In this document: piece by piece, positions 32,484 to 40,669 of the stretch
How the letters are laid out: every line of letters starts with the position of its first letter
Position numbering within the stretch: the stretch's first letter is position 1
From: JAFTYR01 sp964571375
GTDB taxonomy: Bacteria; Pseudomonadota; Gammaproteobacteria; Burkholderiales; Burkholderiaceae_F
DNA length: 47,551 nt
Direction: 5' to 3'
Assembly (NCBI GenBank): GCA_964571375.1
Contig: CAZNBL010000008.1
Location: 1 to 47,551 of the forward strand
Notes under the pieces: generated by a model
Database searches by the model: none
What the model was told of the DNA's origin: nothing
The model's input: the letters and a program-made list of their open reading frames with translations, nothing else
Program-made: the position numbers and the translations under genes

Positions 32484-32957
32484 ATGGCTATTCCCATTAC
32501 TGCTCGCGGAGCAAAATTACTGAAGGAAGAACTTCACCGTCTGAAGACGCAGGATCGTCCTGCTGTTGTTTTGGCTATTGCCGAAGCCCGTGAAAAGGGT
32601 GACCTGTCGGAAAACGCCGAATACGATGCAGCGCGCGAATCTCAGGCCTTTATCGAAGGCCGTATCGCCGAACTCGAAAGCAAGATCTCTCAGTTCCAGG
32701 TGATCGATCCGACTACGCTTCCCGTCACAGACCGTATCGTTTTCAGCGCTACAGTAACTCTTGAAGACGTGGAAACCGGCCATCGCAAGCGTTTCCAGAT
32801 CGTCGGCAACGATGAAAGCGACACCAAGCTCGACCGTATCTCGGTTGCCAGCCCGATTGCACGTGCCCTGATCGGCAAGAGCGTCGGCGACTGCGTGGAA
32901 GTCAACGCCCCGGGTGGCGTGACTGAATACGAAGTTATGGACGTCGAATATATCTGA
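32484..32957 (+). CDS. greA: Transcription elongation factor GreA
   Basis: Rescues backtracked RNA polymerase by stimulating transcript cleavage. 157 residues. An N-terminal coiled coil (about 5-75) has the acidic tip GDLSENAEYDAARE that reaches the polymerase active site, followed by an FKBP-like C-terminal domain with SPIARALIGKSVGD and YEVMDVEYI. GGATAAAG precedes the ATG. The carB-greA order is common in proteobacteria. Its paralogue greB is at 39988. Confidence 0.97.
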   Translation: MAIPITARGAKLLKEELHRLKTQDRPAVVLAIAEAREKGDLSENAEYDAARESQAFIEGRIAELESKISQFQVIDPTTLPVTDRIVFSATVTLEDVETGHRKRFQIVGNDESDTKLDRISVASPIARALIGKSVGDCVEVNAPGGVTEYEVMDVEYI

Positions 32958-32981
32958 TATCCGTAACGGAAATACGCAATA

Positions 32982-33005
32982 AAAAAGGCCCGTACGGGCC
33001 TTTTT
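32982..33005. terminator. Bidirectional terminator between greA and yhbY
   Basis: A perfect 10-bp stem (32982-32991 with 32996-33005) over a GTAC loop, with A-run on the left and T-run on the right, so it works on both strands for convergent greA and yhbY. Confidence 0.95.
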
Positions 33006-33021
33006 CGCGATGAGCGGGTGA

Positions 33022-33555
33022 TTACACTCTGCGGCTTGTCATGTGCTTGCCGAGCGGAGTGCCCTTTTCGCCGACTTCCTTGACCTGACCCTTAGGAGTC
33101 TTGCCCTTCTTAACCTTGGCGTTCCAGGGGAGATTCTTGGCACGGGATGCCTTCTTCTTGTCCTGCTGAAGCTTTTCAGTCAGACGCTTGCGGGCATTGC
33201 GGGCCTTGGCGCCGGTCTTGCGGGGCTTCTTTTCGGCAACAGCCTTCGGTGTTTCTTCTGCGTCGTCTTCGGTCTTTTCCGGAATCGGACGATAGAGAAC
33301 GAAGAGCTTGCCGATAAGCTGAACCTTGGCGGCGCCGAGGACTTCGGCGAGTTCTTCGTAGATGGCGACGCGCTCTTCGCGGTCATCGCTCGGTACACGG
33401 ACCTTGATGAGGCCGTGAATGTTAAGTTCTCTGTCTACTTCCTTGCGGACAGCATCCGTCAGACCCGAAGCTCCGAGCAGGACGACAGGGTCGAGATGGT
33501 GAGCCTGAGCTCTAAGTGCTATGCGCAGGTCGCGCGGCAGTTTAAGTTGTGCCAT
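33022..33555 (-). CDS. yhbY: YhbY/CRM-domain RNA-binding protein with basic C-terminal extension
   Basis: A ribosome-assembly factor of the CRS1/YhbY family that binds pre-50S particles. 177 residues. The CRM domain fills residues 1-95 (LPRDLRIALRAQAHHLDPVVLLG, given here by its first part LPRDLRIALRAQAH; then ELNIHGLIKVRV). The family protein is usually about 95-105 residues; here about 75 extra residues rich in Lys, Arg and Ala follow (KKPRKTGAKARNARKR and similar), probably a disordered RNA-binding tail. AGGAGA lies about 10 bases before ATG 33555. It is divergent from rlmE by 44 bases, as in many Betaproteobacteria. Confidence 0.92.
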   Translation of the reverse strand: MAQLKLPRDLRIALRAQAHHLDPVVLLGASGLTDAVRKEVDRELNIHGLIKVRVPSDDREERVAIYEELAEVLGAAKVQLIGKLFVLYRPIPEKTEDDAEETPKAVAEKKPRKTGAKARNARKRLTEKLQQDKKKASRAKNLPWNAKVKKGKTPKGQVKEVGEKGTPLGKHMTSRRV

Positions 33556-33599
33556 TATTAATGGTCTCCTGAAAAATAAATCAGTCTGAAATTCTTTCT

Positions 33600-34247
33600 A
33601 TGCCAGTCTCTGAAAAAAAGCTTCGTTCCAACCAGGCTTGGATCAAACGTCATATCAATGATCCGTTCGTAAAGCAGTCGGTCAAAGACGGTTATCGTGC
33701 CAGATCCGCTTATAAATTAATCGAACTCGATGATAAGGATAAGCTTATCAAGCACGGTATGTCTGTGGTTGACTTGGGTGCAGCACCTGGCTCTTGGTCC
33801 CAAGTCGTTAAAAACCGTTTGGTGAATCCTAAAACAAATGATATCGAAGGTCGAATCATTGCGCTCGACATTCTTGATATGGAACCCATTGACGGTGTTA
33901 ATTTTCTCAAAGGTGATTTCAGAGAGCAAGAGGTAGCAGACCAGCTCGAAGCCCTTCTTGAAGGTGAAAAGGTCGATCTCGTACTCTCGGACATGGCCGC
34001 AAACCTCTCGGGCGTCGCTGTTGCCGATGCCGCCCGATGCCTGCTGTTAAATGAGTTGGCGCTTGATTTTGCGCAGCAGAATCTTAAGCCCAACGGCACC
34101 TTTGTCTGCAAAGTATTCCAGGGAAGCGGTTTTTCCCAATTTGTAGAAGTCTGTAAAAAGACATTCCGCAAGGTGGTTACGCGTAAGCCCGAGGCCTCCA
34201 GAACAACTTCTGCAGAAGTTTATCTGGTCTGCCGTCAGCTGAAGTAA
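33600..34247 (+). CDS. rlmE: 23S rRNA (uridine-2'-O)-methyltransferase RlmE (FtsJ/RrmJ)
   Basis: Methylates U2552 in the 50S A-loop using SAM. 215 residues. The SAM site is VVDLGAAPGSWSQV (about 58-71); the K-D-K-E catalytic set is visible as RARSAYKL, LSDMAANLSGV, FVCKVFQGSGF and EVYLVCR. RlmE and YhbY both act on the 50S subunit, and the divergent arrangement is conserved. There is no clear SD before the ATG, which is supported by the family N-terminus. dnaE follows after a 63-base gap. Confidence 0.95.
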   Translation: MPVSEKKLRSNQAWIKRHINDPFVKQSVKDGYRARSAYKLIELDDKDKLIKHGMSVVDLGAAPGSWSQVVKNRLVNPKTNDIEGRIIALDILDMEPIDGVNFLKGDFREQEVADQLEALLEGEKVDLVLSDMAANLSGVAVADAARCLLLNELALDFAQQNLKPNGTFVCKVFQGSGFSQFVEVCKKTFRKVVTRKPEASRTTSAEVYLVCRQLK

Positions 34248-34310
34248 CTTAGCCGCGGCGCCGCTCGTTATACTGTTTTTTGATTTTCTTTGTGTCCTGC
34301 AGAGTCCGAT

Positions 34311-37300
34311 ATGCTCAATGATTTTGTTCACCTTCGCATGCACTCCCAGTTTTCTCTGGTTGACGGCGTCATCAACCTGAAGAAAGTAGGGCACAAAGCG
34401 GTTGCCGCCGGTATGAAGGCTCTGGCAAGTACGGATCTGGCCGTTATGTTCGGCGCCGTGATTTTCTACAAGAGCATCAAGGACAGCGGTATCAAGCCGA
34501 TTCTCGGCTGCGACGTATGGATCGCCAATCCGGAAAACCGCGACGACCCGCACCGCCTGCTTCTGCTCTGTAAGAACGACAAGGGCTATAACGCACTCTG
34601 CGAATTCCTGACAGAAGCCTGGCTGAAGAATCAGCACAGAGAAAGAGGCGAAATCAATCCGGTCCGCCTGACGGCAGAAAGCTGCGAAGGTCTCATTGCG
34701 CTTTCCGGTTTCGAACACGGCTCGATCGGCAAGAATCTCAGAAACGGTAATTTCGAAGCAGCCGAAAGAGAAGCTGCGCGTCTTTCCAAGATCTTCCCGG
34801 GCTCCTTCTATCTCGAACTGCAGAGAGCAGGCCGCTCTTACGACGAACCGCTGGTGAGAAGCACGCTTGAACTTGCGCTCAAAACCGGGCTTCCCGTGGT
34901 GGCCACACACCCGATTCAGTTCTACGAAAGAGAAGATTTCGACGCGCACGAAGCCCGAGTCTGCATTTCCCGCGGCTGGACGCTCTCGAACAGCAACCGC
35001 CCGAAGGACTTTACGCCCGAGCAGTACTTTAAGAGCGCCGAAGAGATGCACGAGCTCTTCGCAGATATTCCGACGGCCTGTGAGAATACGGTTGAAATCG
35101 CCAAGCGCTGCAACCTCGAATTAAAGCTCGGTCAGCCTCAGCTGCCGCTGTTTCCGACTCCGGACGGCATGTCGCTTGACGACTATATGGTCAAGCTCTC
35201 CTGCGAAGGTCTGGACAAGCGTTTAAAGGTTCTTTACCCGGACGAAAAGAAGAGAGCCGAAGTTTATCCGCAGTACCGCGAGCGACTTCAGATGGAGATG
35301 GACGTCATCACCAAGATGAAGTTCCCGGGCTACTTCCTTATCGTGCAGGACTTTATTAACTGGGGTAAGAACAACGGTTGTCCGGTGGGTCCGGGCCGCG
35401 GTTCAGGTGCCGGTTCTCTGGTGGCGTACTCGCTCGGTATTACCGACCTTGACCCGCTCGAATACGACTTGCTGTTCGAAAGATTCCTGAACCCGGAACG
35501 TGTGTCCATGCCTGACTTTGACGTGGACTTCTGTCAGAACAACCGTGACCGCGTGATTCAGTACGTGAAGGATACTTACGGCGATCAGGCGGTGAGCCAG
35601 ATCGCAACCTTCGGTACGATGGCCGCCAAGGGCGTGCTTCGAGATGCGGGCCGCGTGCTCGACTTCCCGTTCAGTGAGGTCGACGGCCTGGCCAAACTCG
35701 TTCCCGCCGTTCCCGGCAAGAACCCGACGCTCTTCGAAGTGTTCGAAAGCGAACCGGATTTCCGCAAGAAAGTTAAAGAAGATCCGAATGCCCGTCGTAT
35801 TTTCGAACTCGGTATCAAGCTCGAAGGCTTGGTCAAGAGTATCGGTATGCATGCGGGCGGCGTGCTGATCGCCCCCGGAAAGCTCACCGACTTCTGTCCG
35901 CTCTACAGTGCGGATATGAAGCCCGAAAACGTCATCAGTCAGTACGACAAGAAGGACGTGGAAGCTGTCGGTCTCGTGAAGTTCGACTTCCTGGGGCTTA
36001 CCACGCTCACCATTGTTGAGCGAACCATCGATTACGTCGAAAAGAATACGGGCGTGCGCCCCGATGTCGAACACGTCGATATTGAAGACGATGCGGCCTA
36101 CGAGATCTTCAAAAAGGGCGATACCGTTGCGGTGTTCCAGTTTGAATCGCCCGGCATGCAGAAGCTTCTGATCGATGCGCAGCCCTCGAAGCTCAAAGAC
36201 CTTATTGCGTTGAACGCTCTGTACCGACCGGGTCCGATGGACCTGATTCCGGACTACCTTGCCATTAAGAAGGGCGAGAAAGAAGCCGAATACGCCGACC
36301 CCCGTATCGAACCGGTGCTCGAAGAAACCTACGGCATCATGGTTTATCAGGAACAGGTGATGCGAGTCGCTCAGGTGATCGGCGGCTACTCGCTCGGCGG
36401 CGCTGACATTCTTCGACGCGCTATGGGTAAGAAGGACGTTGCCGAAATGGAACGTCAGAGCAAGGTCTTTATCGAAGGTGCCGCCAAGAACGGCGTTTCA
36501 GAGGAAGTCGCCATCCACCTCTTCGAATTGATGCGTAAGTTCGCGGGCTACGGCTTTAACAAGTCGCATGCTGCCGCCTACTCGTTTGTCGCATATCAGA
36601 CCGCCTGGCTCAAGGCGCATTACCCGGCAGAGTTCCTCGCATCCAATCTTTGCGAAGCGATGGATGACAGCGAAAAGCTGCTTGCCCTGATTCAGGATGC
36701 CCGCAACCACGGCGTTACCGTGCTCGGTCCCGACGTCAATGCGAGCGACTTCAACTTTACGGCCCCCGACAGCAAGACGATCCGCTACGGTCTCGGTGCG
36801 ATCAAGGGCGTGGGTCAGGGGCCCGGGGATGCGGTCGCAGAAGAGCGCCGCAAGAACGGTCCCTACAAGGATATTTACGATCTCGCAGTTCGAGTCGGTG
36901 CCAAGGCGCTCAACAAGCGCGTGCTTGAAGCATTCGCGCTCGGCGGTGCGTTCGACTCGATCGATCCGAACCGACATATGTGGTTTGCCAATGCCGGTCA
37001 GGCAATGGCCGCCGCTCAGGAAAAGGCTAAGAACGAAAGCCAGGTCAGTCTTTTCGGAGAAGAAGAAACTTCGGACGATTCGATCAGAATCGAAGCGACT
37101 CCCTGGTCCCTGAAGAACAAGCTCACGCAGGAAAAGAGCGTGCTCGGTATTACGTTCTCCGGTCATCTCTTCGATGAGTACCGAAGCGAAGTCCGCGACG
37201 AACTTCATATCGCGCCGCTTTCAGCGATCGGGCCGACCCGTTACGGGGAAACCGTGCGTATTGCGGCGATCCTGGAAGGATTCCGCATTCAGGTCACCAA

Positions 37301-37760
37301 GACACAGAGCCGTATGGGTGTGCTCACGCTCGGCGACGGCGACAGTACTCTGGAAATCGTGCTCTTTAATGACGACCTTGAAAAGTTCCGTACGTCTTTG
37401 AAGCCCGGAGAACTCACGTTCCTCGACGTATCGGTCCGTAAGTTCAAGGACAACGATCAGCTTCGCTTTACCGTGAACGGAGTCGCTTCTCTCGAACAGG
37501 TACGCGCCTCAAGACGCTGCTTTATCGAAGTCGATGTCGGTGAGAAGACTTCTCCCGAAGAACTGCATGACGCCGTTATCAGCGGTCAGGGACAGCACGT
37601 CGAACATCCGCTGCCCGTCAAACTGAGATTTGTCCGCGGTTCGATGTCGGCCGATATGCCTTTGTCCCCGAAGCACGCACTGGCCGGCAAGGACGATGCA
37701 CTCGATCAGTTAAGATCCGTCAAGGGTGTCCTGGGCGTACGCGTTGTCTATCCGAAGTGA
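34311..37760 (+). CDS. dnaE: DNA polymerase III subunit alpha
   Basis: The replicative polymerase catalytic subunit, 1149 residues, DnaE1 type. An N-terminal PHP domain (about 1-280) with HLRMHSQFSLVDG; the C-family polymerase core with PVGPGRGSGAGSLVAY and the catalytic Asp402 and Asp404 in PDFDVDF; finger-domain GYGFNKSHAAAYS; a tandem helix-hairpin-helix region near 830; an OB-fold (about 985-1075); and a C-terminal tau-binding domain. The start is ATG 34311, preceded by AGAG; a TTG at 34290 would add seven non-conserved residues. Its place between rlmE and ftsH is unusual, since rlmE and ftsH are normally adjacent in this group. Confidence 0.96.
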   Translation: MLNDFVHLRMHSQFSLVDGVINLKKVGHKAVAAGMKALASTDLAVMFGAVIFYKSIKDSGIKPILGCDVWIANPENRDDPHRLLLLCKNDKGYNALCEFLTEAWLKNQHRERGEINPVRLTAESCEGLIALSGFEHGSIGKNLRNGNFEAAEREAARLSKIFPGSFYLELQRAGRSYDEPLVRSTLELALKTGLPVVATHPIQFYEREDFDAHEARVCISRGWTLSNSNRPKDFTPEQYFKSAEEMHELFADIPTACENTVEIAKRCNLELKLGQPQLPLFPTPDGMSLDDYMVKLSCEGLDKRLKVLYPDEKKRAEVYPQYRERLQMEMDVITKMKFPGYFLIVQDFINWGKNNGCPVGPGRGSGAGSLVAYSLGITDLDPLEYDLLFERFLNPERVSMPDFDVDFCQNNRDRVIQYVKDTYGDQAVSQIATFGTMAAKGVLRDAGRVLDFPFSEVDGLAKLVPAVPGKNPTLFEVFESEPDFRKKVKEDPNARRIFELGIKLEGLVKSIGMHAGGVLIAPGKLTDFCPLYSADMKPENVISQYDKKDVEAVGLVKFDFLGLTTLTIVERTIDYVEKNTGVRPDVEHVDIEDDAAYEIFKKGDTVAVFQFESPGMQKLLIDAQPSKLKDLIALNALYRPGPMDLIPDYLAIKKGEKEAEYADPRIEPVLEETYGIMVYQEQVMRVAQVIGGYSLGGADILRRAMGKKDVAEMERQSKVFIEGAAKNGVSEEVAIHLFELMRKFAGYGFNKSHAAAYSFVAYQTAWLKAHYPAEFLASNLCEAMDDSEKLLALIQDARNHGVTVLGPDVNASDFNFTAPDSKTIRYGLGAIKGVGQGPGDAVAEERRKNGPYKDIYDLAVRVGAKALNKRVLEAFALGGAFDSIDPNRHMWFANAGQAMAAAQEKAKNESQVSLFGEEETSDDSIRIEATPWSLKNKLTQEKSVLGITFSGHLFDEYRSEVRDELHIAPLSAIGPTRYGETVRIAAILEGFRIQVTKTQSRMGVLTLGDGDSTLEIVLFNDDLEKFRTSLKPGELTFLDVSVRKFKDNDQLRFTVNGVASLEQVRASRRCFIEVDVGEKTSPEELHDAVISGQGQHVEHPLPVKLRFVRGSMSADMPLSPKHALAGKDDALDQLRSVKGVLGVRVVYPK

Positions 37761-37934
37761 TCGGGACGGGGAAAATTAAGTCCCAATTGTTAAATATTGG
37801 AAAAATAGCGTTTTGCAGTACCGTGCGGCGCTCCAGATGATGGTATCTTCTTATTGCCCCCGAAAGGATTGAATCCCGAAGGGAAGAGAACAAGAAAGAG
37901 ACGGGCTTTGAGCCCGAAACAACGGAGTAAGAAT
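37761..37934 (+). promoter_or_regulatory. ftsH leader region
   Basis: The frame upstream of ftsH stays open but looks non-coding: the encoded Arg/Lys-rich peptide does not fit the family. It contains a tandem cccgaaagg / cccgaaggg (37859-37867 and 37875-37883) and a perfect cgggct/agcccg hairpin (37902-37916) 7 bases before the GGAG SD. I could not identify a sigma-32 type promoter. Confidence 0.45.
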
Positions 37935-39911
37935 TTGAAGAACAACCTGTTTGCAAAAGTGGGTCTTTGGGTCGTTATCGCCCTGGTGCTCTTCACTGTC
38001 TTCAAGCAGTTTGACAGCACCAAGCGCGTCACAGCAGCAGAGCAGACGACAAGCTACACACAGTTTATGGACGCTGCCAAGGACGGCAAGATCAAGCGTG
38101 TTGATGTTCAGGGCCGCTCCCTGACCGTTACACCGGCCGACGGTCCCGCCTACAGAATTACTGCGCCCGGCGATCTCTGGATGGTCGACGAACTGCGTAA
38201 GGCCGGCGTTCAGGTTTACGGCCAGCCCGAAGAAGAACCGAGCTTCCTGTCGACAATCTTTGTTTCCTGGTTCCCGATGCTTCTTTTGATCGGCGTATGG
38301 ATTTTCTTCATGCGTCAGATGCAGGGCGGCGGCAAGGGCGGTGCTTTCAGCTTCGGCAAGTCCAAGGCCCGCATGCTCGACAGCACAAACAACAACATCA
38401 CTTTTGCCGATGTTGCCGGTTGCGACGAAGCTAAAGAAGAAGTTTCCGAACTCGTCGACTTCTTAAAGGATCCGAGCAAGTATCAGAAGCTCGGCGGTCG
38501 CATTCCGCGCGGCGTGCTGCTCGTCGGTTCCCCGGGTACCGGTAAGACTCTGCTTGCCAAGGCAATCGCCGGCGAAGCCAAGGTTCCGTTCTTTACGATT
38601 TCCGGTTCCGACTTCGTTGAAATGTTTGTCGGTGTGGGTGCTGCCCGCGTCCGCGACATGTTCGAAAACGCCAAGAAGAATTCTCCCTGCATCATCTTTA
38701 TCGACGAAATCGATGCTGTAGGTCGTCAGCGAGGCGCCGGTCTCGGCGGCGGCAATGACGAACGCGAACAGACTCTGAACCAGATGCTCGTCGAAATGGA
38801 CGGTTTTGAAACCGGTTCCGGCGTCATCGTGATTGCTGCGACCAACCGCCCGGACGTTCTCGACCCCGCACTTCTGCGACCGGGCCGCTTTGACCGTCAG
38901 GTCGTGGTTCCGCTGCCCGATATCCGCGGCCGCGAACAGATTCTCAAAGTTCATATCCGTAAGATTCCGGTCGGCGCCGACGTGGACGAAGAAGTTCTTG
39001 CACGCGGCACACCCGGCTTCTCCGGTGCCGATCTCGCCAACCTCGTCAACGAAGCCGCTCTCTTTGCCGCACGCCGTGACGGCCGTGTCGTAGCAATGGA
39101 AGACTTCGAAAAGGCCAAGGACAAGATCATGATGGGCCCGGAACGCCGCGCTATGGTCATGAACGAGGAAGAAAAGAAGAATACGGCTTACCACGAAAGC
39201 GGCCACGCTCTGGTTGCACGCTTAATGCCCAAGAGCGACCCCGTTCACAAGGTTACGATCATTCCGCGCGGCCGTGCTCTGGGTCTTACGATGCAGCTGC
39301 CGGCAGAAGATCATTACTCGTATGACAAGCAGTATCTGCTTACCCGTATTGCCATCCTCTTCGGCGGCCGTATTGCCGAAGAAGTTTTCATGAACCAGAT
39401 GACAACGGGTGCATCGAACGACTTTGAACGCGCCACTCAGCTCGCCCGCGACATGGTTATGCGCTACGGTATGAGCGAAGTGCTCGGCCCGATGGTTTAC
39501 GCCGAAAACGAAAACGAAGTGTTCCTCGGCCGCTCGGTCACACAGACCAAGCATGTTTCCGAACAGACCATGCAGGCTGTAGACGCCGAAGTCCGCCGTA
39601 TCATCGACGAGCAGTACGCTATTGCCCGTAAGCTCATCGAAGAAAACAAGGACAAGATGCATAAGATGGCCAACGCTCTTTTAGAGTGGGAAACCATCGA
39701 CCGCGAACAGATCGACGACATTATGGAAGGCAAGGATCCGAGAGCTCCGAAGCGTCTGCATAAGCGTAAGAGCGAAGCCGATGCCGCCAAGAGCGAAGAG
39801 GTCAAGGCCGAAGATGCTCCTGTAGCGGAAGCCTATGAGGCAGCCGAAGCCAAGCCTGCAGAGGCCGACGATACCGCAAAGAGCGATGTCGATCAGATCC
39901 CGAAGCCGTAA
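37935..39911 (+). CDS. ftsH: ATP-dependent zinc metalloprotease FtsH
   Basis: A membrane AAA+ protease that removes unassembled membrane proteins and regulators such as LpxC. 658 residues. Two N-terminal membrane helices (about 8-26 and 100-122) flank a periplasmic domain; AAA module with Walker A GSPGTGKT at 198-205, Walker B IIFIDEID, SRH segment NRPDVLDPALLRPGRFDRQ; and the protease site HESGH at 420-424. The last 50 residues are a Glu/Ala/Lys-rich tail. The start is TTG 37935: GGAG is 7 bases upstream and MKNNLFAKVGLWVVIALVLF matches the betaproteobacterial N-terminus. LapB and HtpX, its functional partners, are also in this window. Confidence 0.95.
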   Translation: MKNNLFAKVGLWVVIALVLFTVFKQFDSTKRVTAAEQTTSYTQFMDAAKDGKIKRVDVQGRSLTVTPADGPAYRITAPGDLWMVDELRKAGVQVYGQPEEEPSFLSTIFVSWFPMLLLIGVWIFFMRQMQGGGKGGAFSFGKSKARMLDSTNNNITFADVAGCDEAKEEVSELVDFLKDPSKYQKLGGRIPRGVLLVGSPGTGKTLLAKAIAGEAKVPFFTISGSDFVEMFVGVGAARVRDMFENAKKNSPCIIFIDEIDAVGRQRGAGLGGGNDEREQTLNQMLVEMDGFETGSGVIVIAATNRPDVLDPALLRPGRFDRQVVVPLPDIRGREQILKVHIRKIPVGADVDEEVLARGTPGFSGADLANLVNEAALFAARRDGRVVAMEDFEKAKDKIMMGPERRAMVMNEEEKKNTAYHESGHALVARLMPKSDPVHKVTIIPRGRALGLTMQLPAEDHYSYDKQYLLTRIAILFGGRIAEEVFMNQMTTGASNDFERATQLARDMVMRYGMSEVLGPMVYAENENEVFLGRSVTQTKHVSEQTMQAVDAEVRRIIDEQYAIARKLIEENKDKMHKMANALLEWETIDREQIDDIMEGKDPRAPKRLHKRKSEADAAKSEEVKAEDAPVAEAYEAAEAKPAEADDTAKSDVDQIPKP

Positions 39912-39935
39912 TACAATAGGGCTGTAACGCAACGG

Positions 39936-39968
39936 AGGGCTGCATTCGTGCAGCCTTTCGGTATTTTT
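39936..39968 (+). terminator. Hairpin after ftsH
   Basis: ggctgca (39938-39944) pairs with tgcagcc (39949-39955) over a TTCG loop, extendable by two pairs, followed by an interrupted T-rich tail (TTTCGGTATTTTT). It ends 20 bases before the greB start, so greB may be reached by partial read-through. Confidence 0.7.
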
Positions 39969-39987
39969 GAACGATCGGAAAAGTGCT

Positions 39988-40542
39988 ATGAGTCAGACTG
40001 ACGAAGATGATGACGACGTAAAGATTCCGGAAATCCGCGGTCTTAAAAACTATATGACGCCTCCCTGCTACCAGAGAATGCTTGAAGAGCGTTCTCACCT
40101 GGTAAAGGTCGAGCGACCCGAAGTGGTGCAGGTGGTTTCCTGGGCCGCATCCAACGGCGACCGCAGCGAAAACGGCGACTACCTCTACGGTAAGAAGCGT
40201 CTTCGTGAAATCGACCGCCGTATCCGCTTCTTAAATAAGCGCCTGGAAAACTGCGAAGTCATCGACCCGGAAACCCGTCCGAAAACCGATCAGATCTTCT
40301 TCGGTGCCACCGTGGTGTATGCCGGGGAAGACGGCGAAGAACACAAGATCCGTATCGTCGGTATCGACGAGGCGGACGCAAGCGTGGGCGACGTATCCTG
40401 GATTTCTCCGATCGCACGCGTTTTCTTAAAGAAGTTCGAAGGCGATACCGTTCAGCTGCCGACTCCGAAGGGTGTTCAGACACTCGATATTCTCGAAGTG
40501 CTTTACGTCGGAACACCTCCCGGAAAACCGCACGCTCTGTAA
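39988..40542 (+). CDS. greB: Transcription elongation factor GreB
   Basis: The second transcript-cleavage factor, 184 residues. The N-terminus has an acidic stretch TDEDDDD followed by IPEIRGLKNYMTPPCYQRM; the coiled-coil tip is NGDRSENGDYLYGKKRLREID, the LYGKKRLR phrase separating GreB from GreA. The C-terminal FKBP-like domain has WISPIARVFLKK. ATG 39988 with a GGAAAAG SD is chosen over an in-frame TTG at 39967 lying in the preceding hairpin tail. The tip aspartate/glutamate pair needed for cleavage is present. Confidence 0.95.
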   Translation: MSQTDEDDDDVKIPEIRGLKNYMTPPCYQRMLEERSHLVKVERPEVVQVVSWAASNGDRSENGDYLYGKKRLREIDRRIRFLNKRLENCEVIDPETRPKTDQIFFGATVVYAGEDGEEHKIRIVGIDEADASVGDVSWISPIARVFLKKFEGDTVQLPTPKGVQTLDILEVLYVGTPPGKPHAL

Positions 40543-40575
40543 CGGATTTTCAAAGAATTAAGCGGCATAACCCGT

Positions 40576-40631
40576 TATAATTCAAGCCGATTTTGTGCTG
40601 TCGGTACGGCGGAAGCCGTACCGCAGTTTTT
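40576..40631 (+). promoter_or_regulatory. -10 box followed by terminator-like hairpin upstream of queA
   Basis: A perfect TATAAT (40576-40581) without a good -35, then cggtacggc (40602-40610) pairing with gccgtaccg (40615-40623) over a GGAA loop, and TTTTT (40627-40631). The hairpin may just terminate greB. If the -10 is real, it would sit in the queA operon leader. No preQ1 riboswitch features were seen. Confidence 0.5.
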
Positions 40632-40669
40632 CTCTCTATCCAATCTATTTTTGAGGCCTGTAAAGCCTT

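Noticed and set aside
34248..34310. GC-rich palindrome after rlmE as a terminator
   Set aside because: gcggcgccgc is self-complementary but leaves no loop, and the T-run is 11 or more bases away; too weak to call.
40543..40669. preQ1 riboswitch before queA
   Set aside because: No preQ1-type pseudoknot core could be recognised; only a plain hairpin with T-run is seen.
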